Below are positions 48,459 through 57,442 of a DNA stretch of 64,000 bases, piece by piece. Below the pieces are notes generated by a model that saw nothing but the letters and a program-made list of their open reading frames with translations, ran no database searches and was not told the origin of the DNA. Location of the stretch: contig JAZDEY010000021.1 of the NCBI GenBank assembly GCA_043808325.1, forward strand, positions 1-64,000. The letters run 5' to 3'. This stretch comes from JAZDEY01 sp043808325 [NCBI: Candidatus Eiseniibacteriota bacterium]. Its GTDB lineage: Bacteria > Arandabacterota > Arandabacteria > Arandabacterales. A program made the translations under genes and the position numbers. The stretch's first letter is position 1. Each line of letters opens with the position of its first letter.

Positions 48459-51226
48459 CACTCTATCCCCATTCCCAGTCTGGCGCTTCTCGGAGCCCCA
48501 CGCATGCTCGGATCGCTGTACCGCAGAATCGAGTAGAGACTCCTGGCTTCGTTTACATGGGAGCCCTTGCCCACTGCCGGAGTGGTGCCGGTCTCTGGAT
48601 CTATCGTGCGCACCGTCCGGTCGTTGAAAACGTTCTCGATGTCGAGATAGATCTTGGCTCGGGTCCCGCGTCCGAAGTACTTGCTTATCTTGAGGTCCAG
48701 GATATTGTCCCAGGGCCCATTCTTGGAATACCGCTTGGCAACTTCTATCTGGTTCCTGGTCGGCGTATAGGGTTTGCCGCTCTGAACCAGCCACTGGGCG
48801 TAAAGGTCCCAATTGCTCGGCATCGTGACGCCCAAGAGCCGGGGATGTTCGCCTTCCGACATCCTGGCCTGAAACGCCAGGTTGAGCTTGTGGGGTCTAT
48901 TCCACCAGAGGTATTCCTCGGCGAGGCTTGCCTCCCGTGCGCCGATGTCACCGCCCTGCTCCTGGATCAGCTTCAGGGTGTTGGGGTCGGAGCTCTTGCC
49001 GGTTGCAATCGAGTAGGTGTAGACGATCGACCCGCCGATGATGTGACTTATCTTCTTCTTAACCTCGATTTCGATTCCCCGCGAGCGGGCATAATCCATG
49101 TTGCGGTAGATGAACATCTCGCCCACGCCGGGTTTCTCGAAACTTGTAGAGGTAGGATAGTCGTAGATGTCCTTGTAGAAGAGGGTGAAGTTGGCCGCCA
49201 CGGTCTCGGTAAACTGATGTCTCGCTCCGATCTCGTACTGCACCGAGATCTCGGAATTGAGATTGGGATTCCCGATCAGGGGGAAGAGCTCGCTCGAGAT
49301 CGAAGAGAGTTTCGAGTATATCCAGATGTAATTCGGCACCTGGGTGAAATGCCCGTAGTTGAAGAACAGGTTGTCTCTGTCGGTGATCGGATGGGATATC
49401 GCTAACCGCGGACTCAAGTGCCCCTTGTACCTTCGACCGAAGAGCTCACGTGTGTCGCGGCGGAAGTTGTCACGCGTGGTCTGGGTGATGGCCAGCCGCG
49501 TGGTGTCCGCGATCGCCCGCTCGATCTGCTCGCCCGGGAACCAGTAGTCGTACCGGAGTCCGAGATCTCCGATCAGGCCCTCGAAGTTGATCTTGTCCTG
49601 GACGTAGAGAGCCCCGCTCGCAGGATAGATATGGAAGATGTCGTGAAACAGGCCGAGGCTGTCGGGGTCGCTCTTCCAGGGCTGCCTTATTATGATGTAC
49701 TGGCTGTTTTCGGTAGCCGCGCTCAACCCCGCCTTGACCTGATGGTGGGTCGGGATTCGGGCGGTTATGTCCCAATTGAGGGTGTAGCTCTCGACGTAGC
49801 GATCGTGCCAGAGTTCGGCATCGCCGGTCTCAATGAAGTACGGAGTGTCGTTGTCGCCCAGCTGCGAGAAATCGTCCGGCTCCTTGTACTCGGTCCAGTG
49901 CCTGCCCCCGACGTCGGCATGGACGCAGTTGAAGAAGCGCGAAACCCTCAGCAGATGGAAAGTGTTCTGGTTGAGGATCTGGTTCCAGGAAAGGGCGAGG
50001 CTGTTGGCGTCCTCGGTATAAGTCAGATAATGGTCAAGGCGTCTTGCCCAGGCGTATTGAAAGCCCGATGTCTCACGAGTAACGTCGTAAGGATCGTACC
50101 GCGTATTGCCCTGATCGATCGCGATTGTCTTGGTGAAGGAAAGCGCAAGCTTGTTGTTTGACGATAGTCTCCAAGTCAGCTTGCCGTATCCCTGCCATTT
50201 GTTCTCGGCCCGTGGCGCAAGGTCCTTATATCTTATCTTCATTCCCAGGAACTTGTCTTCGTAGGATGAGTGCAGCCCGTGCGCGCCGGGGATGTTATTG
50301 ATCGATGGAAGGTTAGTATCGGTGGCGTTCCCGGAGAGCCCGACGAAGTAGGTGAATTGTCCGGGGAGCCTGAGACCCATTCGGGGAAGGAGCTTAGAAG
50401 TCAAGGGTTCGGGGCCGTCCAGCCCCGCCTCGAAGCTATCGGTGTTCCAATAGTCCAGGTCGGTTCGCTTGAGCGGCATGTGATCGACCGAGTATTCAAG
50501 GTAACCCTTGGTCTTGGATCCACCCTCCTTAAGTTTCACATCGACGATTCCGGAGAGCGCCTGGCCGTACTCGGCGCTGTAGCCGCCGGTGATCACATCC
50601 ATCTCGGCGACCGATCTTGCACTGACCGAGAGCAGCGACGACTTGCCGGAGATCAAGTCCTTCATCCTTACGCCATCAATGATGTAGAGAGTCTCGTCGG
50701 CCCGGCCGCCTCTTATGTGGATCTCATCGTCGCTGTTTATCACGCCCGCCTGAAGACTGACCACGTCCTGAATGTCCTTTGCAGGCATCGTCCTGAGTTC
50801 ATCCTGGGAGATCGACCTCACGGTTGAGGGAACATCCACTTCCACCATCGGCCGCTCGGCGGTCACAAGCACTTCCTTGGCGGTCCGCAAGACCGTCTTG
50901 AGGAGTTTGAAGTCGACCTGCGTGGTCGCGTAAGCTTCCACCAAGATGGAATCCTGCTGGCGCGGCTCGTAGCCCATGTAGGATGCCTTGACCGAATGCC
51001 TGCCTTCCGGCACGTTCTTGATGAAGAAGGAGCCGTCCTGCATGGATATGGCGCCCTGGGTCGTCCCCACGACCAGGACGTTCGCGAAGGGAAGGGCGTC
51101 CTTGGTGGTTGCATCGAGCACCTTGCCACCGATGTTTCCGGGAGCAGCGGCCGCAGGCGCAACAATGAGTGCGACTGAGATGGAAGCAAGGAGCGATACT
51201 AGTACTAGCGCTGATAGTCGCTGCAT
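48455..51226 (-). CDS. TonB-dependent receptor with N-terminal carboxypeptidase-regulatory-like domain
   Basis: 923 residues. Signal peptide MQRLSALVLVSLLASISVAL, then a CarboxypepD_reg-like Ig domain (GNIGGKVLDATTKDALPFAN), a plug domain (RSISQDELRTMPAKDIQDVV, IHIRGGRADETLYIIDGVRM) and a long barrel ending LRYSDPSMRGAPRSARLGMG plus IEW, with terminal Trp as in outer-membrane barrels. Such receptors move large substrates or serve as SusC-like export/import gates. First gene of the minus-strand envelope operon. The ligand is unknown; no SusD homologue follows, which argues against a glycan-uptake pair. Confidence 0.87.
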   Translation of the reverse strand: MQRLSALVLVSLLASISVALIVAPAAAAPGNIGGKVLDATTKDALPFANVLVVGTTQGAISMQDGSFFIKNVPEGRHSVKASYMGYEPRQQDSILVEAYATTQVDFKLLKTVLRTAKEVLVTAERPMVEVDVPSTVRSISQDELRTMPAKDIQDVVSLQAGVINSDDEIHIRGGRADETLYIIDGVRMKDLISGKSSLLSVSARSVAEMDVITGGYSAEYGQALSGIVDVKLKEGGSKTKGYLEYSVDHMPLKRTDLDYWNTDSFEAGLDGPEPLTSKLLPRMGLRLPGQFTYFVGLSGNATDTNLPSINNIPGAHGLHSSYEDKFLGMKIRYKDLAPRAENKWQGYGKLTWRLSSNNKLALSFTKTIAIDQGNTRYDPYDVTRETSGFQYAWARRLDHYLTYTEDANSLALSWNQILNQNTFHLLRVSRFFNCVHADVGGRHWTEYKEPDDFSQLGDNDTPYFIETGDAELWHDRYVESYTLNWDITARIPTHHQVKAGLSAATENSQYIIIRQPWKSDPDSLGLFHDIFHIYPASGALYVQDKINFEGLIGDLGLRYDYWFPGEQIERAIADTTRLAITQTTRDNFRRDTRELFGRRYKGHLSPRLAISHPITDRDNLFFNYGHFTQVPNYIWIYSKLSSISSELFPLIGNPNLNSEISVQYEIGARHQFTETVAANFTLFYKDIYDYPTSTSFEKPGVGEMFIYRNMDYARSRGIEIEVKKKISHIIGGSIVYTYSIATGKSSDPNTLKLIQEQGGDIGAREASLAEEYLWWNRPHKLNLAFQARMSEGEHPRLLGVTMPSNWDLYAQWLVQSGKPYTPTRNQIEVAKRYSKNGPWDNILDLKISKYFGRGTRAKIYLDIENVFNDRTVRTIDPETGTTPAVGKGSHVNEARSLYSILRYSDPSMRGAPRSARLGMGIEW

Positions 51227-51406
51227 TTTCTGCCCGCCTACCTCACTGTCTTGCGCGTTACCGCGCACCGACCTACCGAAGGTCTGCGACCCATCGAGGG
51301 TTTGAAGTCCGAGCACTTGATCTTAATTTGGGATCAATCCCCAGTCAACAGTGAAGTTAGATTTTGGTTGCAGCCTTCGGACCCGCGCGGGCCGCACCGG
51401 ATTCCT

Positions 51407-51434
51407 TTGACAGTTTCAGTGGTTGTGGTAAGAT
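51407..51434 (+). promoter_or_regulatory. Predicted promoter before the MscS-like fragment
   Basis: TTGACA (51407-51412), a 16-nt spacer and TAAGAT (51429-51434); GGAGG (51441-51445) lies 9 nt before the ATG. The expression signals look complete although the gene behind them is not. Confidence 0.5.
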
Positions 51435-51454
51435 TGGCTCGGAGGTAACATCGA

Positions 51455-51679
51455 ATGCAGGGACTGCTCCCGGGGATCATCTCGCCCTGGATCAAGGGTC
51501 CGATCGTTTTTGCGGTCTGGACTGTCGGGCTAATTGTCGTTATGCGAGTGACTTACAGCCGACTCAAGCGGCTGGCCGGGCGTACCCGGACCCACCTTGA
51601 CGACATCATCCTGAGAGCCCTGGGCGTCCCCCTGGTGAGAGGAAGGTATCGTGATTCCATTCCCGATAAGGAGTCTTGA
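51455..51679 (+). pseudogene. Truncated MscS-like channel gene (N-terminal fragment)
   Basis: 74 codons: a membrane helix (GPIVFAVWTVGLIVVMRVTY) and then LKRLAGRTRTHLDDIILRAL plus GVPL, which resembles the segment of MscS-family channels that precedes the pore helices (RTxxxLDDxxxRALxxPL). The frame then runs out within 15 codons and no pore or beta domain follows in any frame. Either a 3' deletion or a small derived membrane protein. Promoter and ribosome site are intact. Confidence 0.5.
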
Positions 51680-51765
51680 CATAAAACGCGAGGACTTGCT
51701 GCTCCTTAGGCAGAGCTCCCCATCCTGATAGGCTAGTCTTGAGAGGTAGGCAAGGAGGTGGTGTG

Positions 51766-52251
51766 ATGGAATTCAAGGTCGGGCAGGATATCGTCTATCC
51801 CAAGTACGGCGTCGGAAAGATCTTGGAAATCAAGGCGAAGGCACTTCCTGAGGGTCGAACCATGGGCGTCCTGATCAGGTTCCCTGCGAGGCACATGGAG
51901 GTCTGGGTACCTGAGGAACGCCTGAGACTCACCAAGGTACGAAAGCCGGTCAACAAGGGCCAGGCGAGGAAGATCTATAGCATACTCAAACGGCGGGCAA
52001 GCTTCAGGACGTCGTCGAAGGCGAAGGAGCGTGCTCAGTTCTACAAGGATAAGGTGCTCTCCGGCGATCCGGTCGAGCTGGCCGAGGCCGTCCGCGACCT
52101 GGCGCGGCTGTCGATCCGGAAATCACTCAATGTGAGGGAGGCCGAGATAGCTAATGCGGCCTTACGAACCCTTGTGAGGGAGCTGGCGCTTGCGACCGGG
52201 AAGGACATCGAAGTTGTTAGAGGGGAACTGGACGACATCCTTTATCGTTAG
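51766..52251 (+). CDS. CarD/CdnL-type transcriptional regulator
   Basis: 161 residues. The N-terminal RNA-polymerase-interacting domain has MEFKVGQDIVYPKYGVGKIL, MGVLIRFPARHMEVWVPEER and the helical C-terminal part NKGQARKIYSILKRRASF. CarD/CdnL proteins bind RNAP beta and stabilise open complexes at rRNA and other promoters. GGAGG precedes the ATG by 7 nt; an upstream in-frame ATG overlaps this site. Convergent with the M16/GyrI genes. Confidence 0.82.
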   Translation: MEFKVGQDIVYPKYGVGKILEIKAKALPEGRTMGVLIRFPARHMEVWVPEERLRLTKVRKPVNKGQARKIYSILKRRASFRTSSKAKERAQFYKDKVLSGDPVELAEAVRDLARLSIRKSLNVREAEIANAALRTLVRELALATGKDIEVVRGELDDILYR

Positions 52252-52299
52252 CAGTCCCCCTCTTGTCACGGGCTACAAGGCCTGCCGGATCCCCCGGAC

Positions 52300-52884
52300 C
52301 TAACGGGCAATCCCCGGTACCTTCTTCTCCTCCACGGGTGTCCAGATCTCGGTCACCAGCTTCTCCTTCGGGGTCTTTGCCGGATCGTTCCAGTAGATCT
52401 CGAGCGGGAAACCCTCGGTCTTGTATTGATTACGCTTGGCCCAGTCGAAGAGCAGCTTGTAAGTGTCGTTGATCTTCTCGTACGGCCCGATATGGTATGT
52501 GTATGCCACAGTGGCGACGTCCGAATACTGGAAGGTCATCCTGTCAAGCTGGGCCTGGCCCAGAGGTCCGGGATACGCCACCGGAATCATCACCTCCCAC
52601 AGGAGGTCGGCCTGAGCGGTGTTCTCGGGGCTGTTGAAGAACATGCACATCACCGGACCGGCGACCGCATAACCGCCTCGGTCGACTTCGCCGATAAGTT
52701 TCGGCATAACGGTCGATATGTCGGTGAACGGGCCCTTGTGTTTCATCACCGCCACGGTGCGGGGCTCGGTCTTCTTGATAAGAATCTTGGTCGCGGGCTG
52801 GCCTTTGTCCTCGGCGTACACCGATGCGGCCATCGAAAATGCTGCAAGCAACAAAATCAGGACTGCGATCTTGGCGTTTCTCAT
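52300..52884 (-). CDS. Exported GyrI/SOUL-type effector-binding domain protein
   Basis: 194 residues. Signal peptide MRNAKIAVLILLLAAFSMAA, start in ATGA overlap with the upstream M16 gene and behind GGAGG. The domain reads VAVMKHKGPFTDISTVMPKL, YAVAGPVMCMFFNSPENT, TVAYTYHIGPYEKINDTYKL, FPLEIYWNDPAKTPKEKL: the GyrI-like small-molecule-binding fold seen in BmrR-type regulators. Here it is secreted and stand-alone, so it may bind a hydrophobic ligand in the periplasm. Coupled to the M16 pair. Confidence 0.75.
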   Translation of the reverse strand: MRNAKIAVLILLLAAFSMAASVYAEDKGQPATKILIKKTEPRTVAVMKHKGPFTDISTVMPKLIGEVDRGGYAVAGPVMCMFFNSPENTAQADLLWEVMIPVAYPGPLGQAQLDRMTFQYSDVATVAYTYHIGPYEKINDTYKLLFDWAKRNQYKTEGFPLEIYWNDPAKTPKEKLVTEIWTPVEEKKVPGIAR

Positions 52885-54317
52885 TCTGCGGGCACCTCCT
52901 CCTCTTGTATCTTGATCACGTTGACTTCTCCAAAATCCTTCAACGGTCTGTCGAAGAGATCCTGGTTGCCGATCACGAGAATGGTGAGGCCGTCGGGATG
53001 CAAGCACTGGTTCCCAACGCGCTTAATGTCCTCGAGGGTCGCCGCTTGATATGCCTTGAACTCGCGCTCCAGGGTATCAAGGGGCAGCCCGGTGATGTCG
53101 TACCATACGAGGCGATCGACTATCCGCGGGCTTGACTCATAGTCGAAAACCTGCTGGTTTATGAACGAGTCCTTAGCAGTCGTCACCTCCTCGTTGCTCG
53201 GACCCTGATTCTCCATCTTTTCGATCTGTTCCTCGATAATTGTAAGGGCGCGCATCGCGGCATCGCTCCGCGTCTGGCAAGACGCCGTGAAAAGGCCGTA
53301 ACCCCAGGGGCTATCGCCGAATCTTGCGCCCGCGCTGTAGGCAAGGCCTTCATCGCTTCGCACGCGCTTGATGATCCAGGAAGTGAAACTGCCACTGCCC
53401 AGGATCCAATTCATTATCTCGGCGCGCGGCAGGTCCGGGTTCGCGCTGTTCATACCCATGTGGCCGACAAAGATGTAAGCCTGGTTCAAGTCCTTGTAGA
53501 TGTAATTGACGGATGGGACGGCCTCATATTTCATCTCCGGAATCACCGGCGTCTCCCCACCCGGCTGCCAGGCTGCAAGGACGCGGCCCAGCCTATCGAG
53601 AGCCTCCTGGCGCGTTATGTCGCCCGAAATGCCGATCACCGCGTTGTTGGGTCTCACGTACTTACTGTAGAATTCCACCACGTCTTCCCGCGGGATCGAG
53701 CTCACTGTCGCGATCGTTGCCTCGCGGCCGGCAGGATGGTTCCTGTAGATCAGCTTGGCGAATTCCCTGCGGCCGAGTTCGTCCGGCTCGTCGGCTTTCC
53801 TCCTGATCTCTTCAATCATCGACTTCTTCTGGAGATCGATCTGAGCCGGGTCGAAAGCAGGGTTGATCAATAGGTCCGAGAACATCTCCAGCACCCTGTC
53901 CATGTCCTTGGTGAGGAAGTTCGCCGATATCTGGCCGACGTAAGGGCCCGAATATGACTCGATCGATGCACCGATGAACTCCAGCTCGTCATCCAGAGCG
54001 CCCTTGCTCAGGCTCTTGCTGCCGCCGTTTCGGACTGCCCAACCCGCCAATTCATTGAGCCCGGTCTCCTCCTCCGGAGGGAAGCCGGTCCTGAACTTGA
54101 TCACAATATTGACCACCGGGATCTCGTGGTCCTCAAGCAAGTATCCGTGCAAACCGTTTGCGAAAACCAGAGTGTCGATCTCAGGGGTTTTGAACTCGAT
54201 CGGAGGGAACTTGAGCTGCTTGGGCACAGCCCCAAAAGAGGTCGCGGCCGAAAGCAGCACGAAGGCGAGAACCAATGCGAGCCGACCTTTTCCGTTTAGG
54301 GCTTTCTTACTTTCCAC
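52881..54317 (-). CDS. M16-family peptidase-like subunit lacking the zinc motif
   Basis: 478 residues from a GTG behind AGGAGG; signal peptide LALVLAFVLLSAATSFG. It has the M16 fold, but where active members have HxxEH this one reads GLNELAGWAVRNGG, so it cannot bind zinc in the usual way. The second half keeps the substrate-positioning Arg/Tyr motif (WIIKRVRSDEGLAYSAGA). Such inactive subunits pair with an active one, as in mitochondrial processing peptidase. The active partner is the gene just upstream, overlapping by 11 nt. Confidence 0.85.
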   Translation of the reverse strand: MESKKALNGKGRLALVLAFVLLSAATSFGAVPKQLKFPPIEFKTPEIDTLVFANGLHGYLLEDHEIPVVNIVIKFRTGFPPEEETGLNELAGWAVRNGGSKSLSKGALDDELEFIGASIESYSGPYVGQISANFLTKDMDRVLEMFSDLLINPAFDPAQIDLQKKSMIEEIRRKADEPDELGRREFAKLIYRNHPAGREATIATVSSIPREDVVEFYSKYVRPNNAVIGISGDITRQEALDRLGRVLAAWQPGGETPVIPEMKYEAVPSVNYIYKDLNQAYIFVGHMGMNSANPDLPRAEIMNWILGSGSFTSWIIKRVRSDEGLAYSAGARFGDSPWGYGLFTASCQTRSDAAMRALTIIEEQIEKMENQGPSNEEVTTAKDSFINQQVFDYESSPRIVDRLVWYDITGLPLDTLEREFKAYQAATLEDIKRVGNQCLHPDGLTILVIGNQDLFDRPLKDFGEVNVIKIQEEEVPAE

Positions 54318-56247
54318 CTTGGGCCTCCTTCTCGCCTTGCCCGGACTTCGGCTGGGCGGCCTTCATCCTCTTTGTAAGCTCCTTGGCGAGCTGCTCGCGC
54401 TCCTCGGGACCCATGGCCTGGAATTTCTGGAACAGCTCACGTTGCTCGGCCTCAGGGAGGCTGCGCACGTAGCTCATCAGGGCCTTCATGTCTATCTCTT
54501 CAGGCTCGCCTCCGGCTTCCTTCTTTTCCTCAATCTTGACCAGCGTGGCCACGGTCCGATTCTCGGGTGTAAGGTATTGCTTGGCCACATAGGAGACGTC
54601 TTCCGGCTTCACCTGCTTTATCTTCTCGAGGTCTTCGAGATAGGTGCGCCAATCACCCCGCGAAATCGCATTGAACCCTATGTTGAAAGCGATGCCCAGA
54701 TTGTTTCCTAGGGTTCGAACCATCGCAGCATCGATTTTGTTCCTGATGCGCTGCATCTCGCGTTCGCTGGGAGGTTCGTTTTGGATGACCTCTATCTCTG
54801 CATATATGGCTTTCTCGACTTCTTCCGCGGTGTGAGGATATCTTGGGGCCGCATCTATCATCAGCAGGTTATCCAGCTTCTCTCCGGGACCGTTGGAAAC
54901 CTCGGGCGCCTCGGACGTAAGCTGAAGTTCCTGGTAAATCTTCTTGTAAAGCCGGGATGTACGCCCGGACCCCAGCACCTCCATCAGAGCCTTGAGTGGG
55001 TAGCTGTCCGGGTGAGGAGTGGCGGGAATGTGGTATCCGATCAAGACCCGCGGGTTGGCGGTGTGCTCGACCGTCACTCGCCTTTCACCTTTCTGTTTAG
55101 GCTCCTGAGTGATCAGAGGTGCTATCGGTGCCTGGCGCGGGATTCTGCCGAAGTATCTTGTCGCCATCCGCCTTACAGTGTTGACATCCACGTCACCCAC
55201 CAGGATGGCCACGGCATTGTTGGGCGCATAGAAATGTCCAAAATAGGATTCGAGTTCGGGGCGCGTCACGTCCTGGATATCGCTCATCCAACCGATCACG
55301 GACCGTCTGTAAGGGCTTGCCTGGAAAGCGGCGGCCAGAAACGTATCGAAGAGCTGCTCGTCAGGGTCGTTCTCGCCGAGTCTTCGTTCCTCGGCCACCA
55401 CGTCCCGCTCCTGGTAGAGCTCTCTGAAGATAGGATTGGCAAACCGGTCCGATTCCACCGACATCCAGAGCTCCAGCCTGTTGGATGGTAGATAAACGAT
55501 GTAGGCGGTCAGGTCGTTTGCCGTGAAGGCGTTGAGCATCCTGCCGCCTTCCCGGAGATAGATGTCCCAGAACTCCTCCTTGACAATCAGGCTACTGTGC
55601 TCCCGCTGGACCTGAGCAAGCTCCATCTGGAGCCGCTTGGAGGCCAGGTAGCGGTCGTAGTAGTCAACGCCGCTATCCTCAATCAGGGTCGGGTAGCGCC
55701 CGGCCTCTTCCGGCATCTGCTTTCTGGCCTCGAGGGCGGAAACCAAAGCCTCCAGTTCCTTGAGTTTGTCGCTGCCGATCTCGTGCTTGAGGTCCTCCGG
55801 GAAGGATGAGACGATGCCTCTTACGAAATCATCATAGATCTCGAGCCGCCAGTTGCCGATCTGCCGGCGGGTGTCGGCGAGAGCGATCGCGAGATCGTCT
55901 TCCTTCTCAAGGTATTTCTTCTCTTTGGCATAGCTTAAGGTCCCGATCTTCTTGGTGCCCTTAAAGAGCATATGTTCGAGGATGTGGGAGATCCCGGTCA
56001 CGCCGTCCCACTCGTTTATGCTGCCGACATTGAAGCCGATCGCGGCGAAAAAGACCGGTGCCACGGGCCGCTCGACCACGACGAATCTCATGCCGTTCGC
56101 CAGCGTGAATTCCTTGACCTTATCCTCGAGGGTTTGGGAACCGATGATCGAGGGGGTAGCCACCGTGAATGCCGTGACTGTGAGGAGAGCCAGGATTGGA
56201 AGGATCCTTGTGAAGATCCGGTTCTTCGGGCCGTTACTTCGTTCCAT
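54307..56247 (-). CDS. Active M16-family zinc protease, exported
   Basis: 646 residues. Signal peptide ILPILALLTVTAFTVATPS. Inverted zinc motif HILEH (88-92) in ISHILEHMLFKGTKKIG, with the distal Glu in ERDVVAEERRL. A ~100-residue helical insert (ELEALVSALEARKQMPEEAG region) separates the HxxEH motif from the distal Glu, longer than the usual ~75 residues. The C-terminus is a charged Gly/Lys/Glu tail (KSGQGEKEAQGG). Together with the next gene it forms a likely heterodimeric periplasmic peptidase. AGGAG lies 6 nt before the ATG. Confidence 0.88.
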   Translation of the reverse strand: MERSNGPKNRIFTRILPILALLTVTAFTVATPSIIGSQTLEDKVKEFTLANGMRFVVVERPVAPVFFAAIGFNVGSINEWDGVTGISHILEHMLFKGTKKIGTLSYAKEKKYLEKEDDLAIALADTRRQIGNWRLEIYDDFVRGIVSSFPEDLKHEIGSDKLKELEALVSALEARKQMPEEAGRYPTLIEDSGVDYYDRYLASKRLQMELAQVQREHSSLIVKEEFWDIYLREGGRMLNAFTANDLTAYIVYLPSNRLELWMSVESDRFANPIFRELYQERDVVAEERRLGENDPDEQLFDTFLAAAFQASPYRRSVIGWMSDIQDVTRPELESYFGHFYAPNNAVAILVGDVDVNTVRRMATRYFGRIPRQAPIAPLITQEPKQKGERRVTVEHTANPRVLIGYHIPATPHPDSYPLKALMEVLGSGRTSRLYKKIYQELQLTSEAPEVSNGPGEKLDNLLMIDAAPRYPHTAEEVEKAIYAEIEVIQNEPPSEREMQRIRNKIDAAMVRTLGNNLGIAFNIGFNAISRGDWRTYLEDLEKIKQVKPEDVSYVAKQYLTPENRTVATLVKIEEKKEAGGEPEEIDMKALMSYVRSLPEAEQRELFQKFQAMGPEEREQLAKELTKRMKAAQPKSGQGEKEAQGGK

Positions 56248-56420
56248 TTCCGCTCCTTTCGATTGGTGCTTCCGTTGTGTAAGAACCTTGTCCGGCCTTA
56301 CCCACCTGCGAAGTGTAACCTAGTGATTATACTTTTTGGGGTGGGTGCGGGCAAGCGAAGTTTGGAATCAAGTATTGATTGAAATCCCGGATGCGGGTAA
56401 GCTTAGAACGGTGACCTAAA

Positions 56421-57413
56421 ATGCCTGCAAATCTGACACCGCAGTACCTTGCTGCCGAACAGAAGTACAGGGAGGCCAAAACGCCTCAGGAGAAGATCCG
56501 GGCGCTTCGGGAGATGTTCTCCGTCATGCCCAAGCACAAGGGAACCGATCGGCTCCAGGGGGACGTCAAGCGGAAGATCGCGAAACTGACCGAGGAGCTG
56601 GAGCATGTCAAGAAGTCGAGCGGCAAACGGTACAACGAGTCGGTGCCCCGGGAGGGTGCGGGGCAGATAGTCCTGCTCGGGCCGCCGAATTCGGGCAAGA
56701 GCAGCCTCATCGATCGGCTCACCCACGCCACCCCCGAGATCGGGCCCTATCCGTTCACTACCAAGAAGGCGCTTCCCGCGATGATGCCCTATGAGGATAT
56801 CCAGATTCAGATGGTGGACATGCCGCCCATCACCGAGACCGTTTACGAGGGATGGCTCGCCAACATCGTCCGCGAGTGCGATCTTGTGCTGCTTGTTGTC
56901 GGAGTCGACGAACTCGATCCCGACGGTTCCCTGAAGGTGATCTACAAGCACATGGCGGATGCGGGCGTATTCTTTACGGGCCAGGATGTTGCGGAGGAGG
57001 ATGCCTCCGGCTATCGATCGATCACGAAGAAATCGCTCCTCGCGCTCAACAAGGCCGATCTTGGGGAGGCCGGCATCGTCAGGGACCTGATACGGCCTGT
57101 CGTGGGCGATGTCCCCATCTACGAGGTCTCCTGTACATCGGGCCTGGGACTGGAGAACCTGCGTCAAGTTATCTACCAAGGACTCTCGATCGTCCGCGTG
57201 TACACCAAAGTGCCCGGCAAGAAGGCGGACCTATCAAAACCCTACGTTGTCAAGCGAGGAACCACGGTGTTTGAGATCGCGCGGGTGATCCACAAGGATT
57301 TCGCCGAGCGCTTGAGATTCGCTCGCGTCTGGGGCCATGCCCGATTCGAGGGTCAGCCCGTCGAGAAGGGCTACGTCCTCGAGGACAGGGACATAATCGA
57401 GATCCATATATGA
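56421..57413 (+). CDS. DRG/Obg-like GTPase with C-terminal TGS domain
   Basis: 330 residues. An N-terminal helical hairpin (KIRALREMFSVMPKHKGTDR) precedes the G domain: G1 LLGPPNSGKSSLI, switch I PYPFTTKKALP, G3 as VDMPPI (DMPP where DxxG is usual), G4 LNKADLG, G5 SCTSGLG. The TGS domain covers YTKVPGKKADLSKPYVVKRG to the end (DRDIIEIHI). This resembles DRG GTPases of archaea and eukaryotes, which work with the ribosome; bacterial members are less common. Its stop overlaps a possible serpin start, though that gene probably starts downstream. Confidence 0.82.
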   Translation: MPANLTPQYLAAEQKYREAKTPQEKIRALREMFSVMPKHKGTDRLQGDVKRKIAKLTEELEHVKKSSGKRYNESVPREGAGQIVLLGPPNSGKSSLIDRLTHATPEIGPYPFTTKKALPAMMPYEDIQIQMVDMPPITETVYEGWLANIVRECDLVLLVVGVDELDPDGSLKVIYKHMADAGVFFTGQDVAEEDASGYRSITKKSLLALNKADLGEAGIVRDLIRPVVGDVPIYEVSCTSGLGLENLRQVIYQGLSIVRVYTKVPGKKADLSKPYVVKRGTTVFEIARVIHKDFAERLRFARVWGHARFEGQPVEKGYVLEDRDIIEIHI

Positions 57414-57442
57414 GTCGATACATAAGTCGATGGAGGTGCGCC

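Noticed and set aside
48455-51226. SusC/SusD nutrient uptake pair
   Set aside because: The gene after the receptor is a PorV-like barrel and no SusD-type lipoprotein is present.
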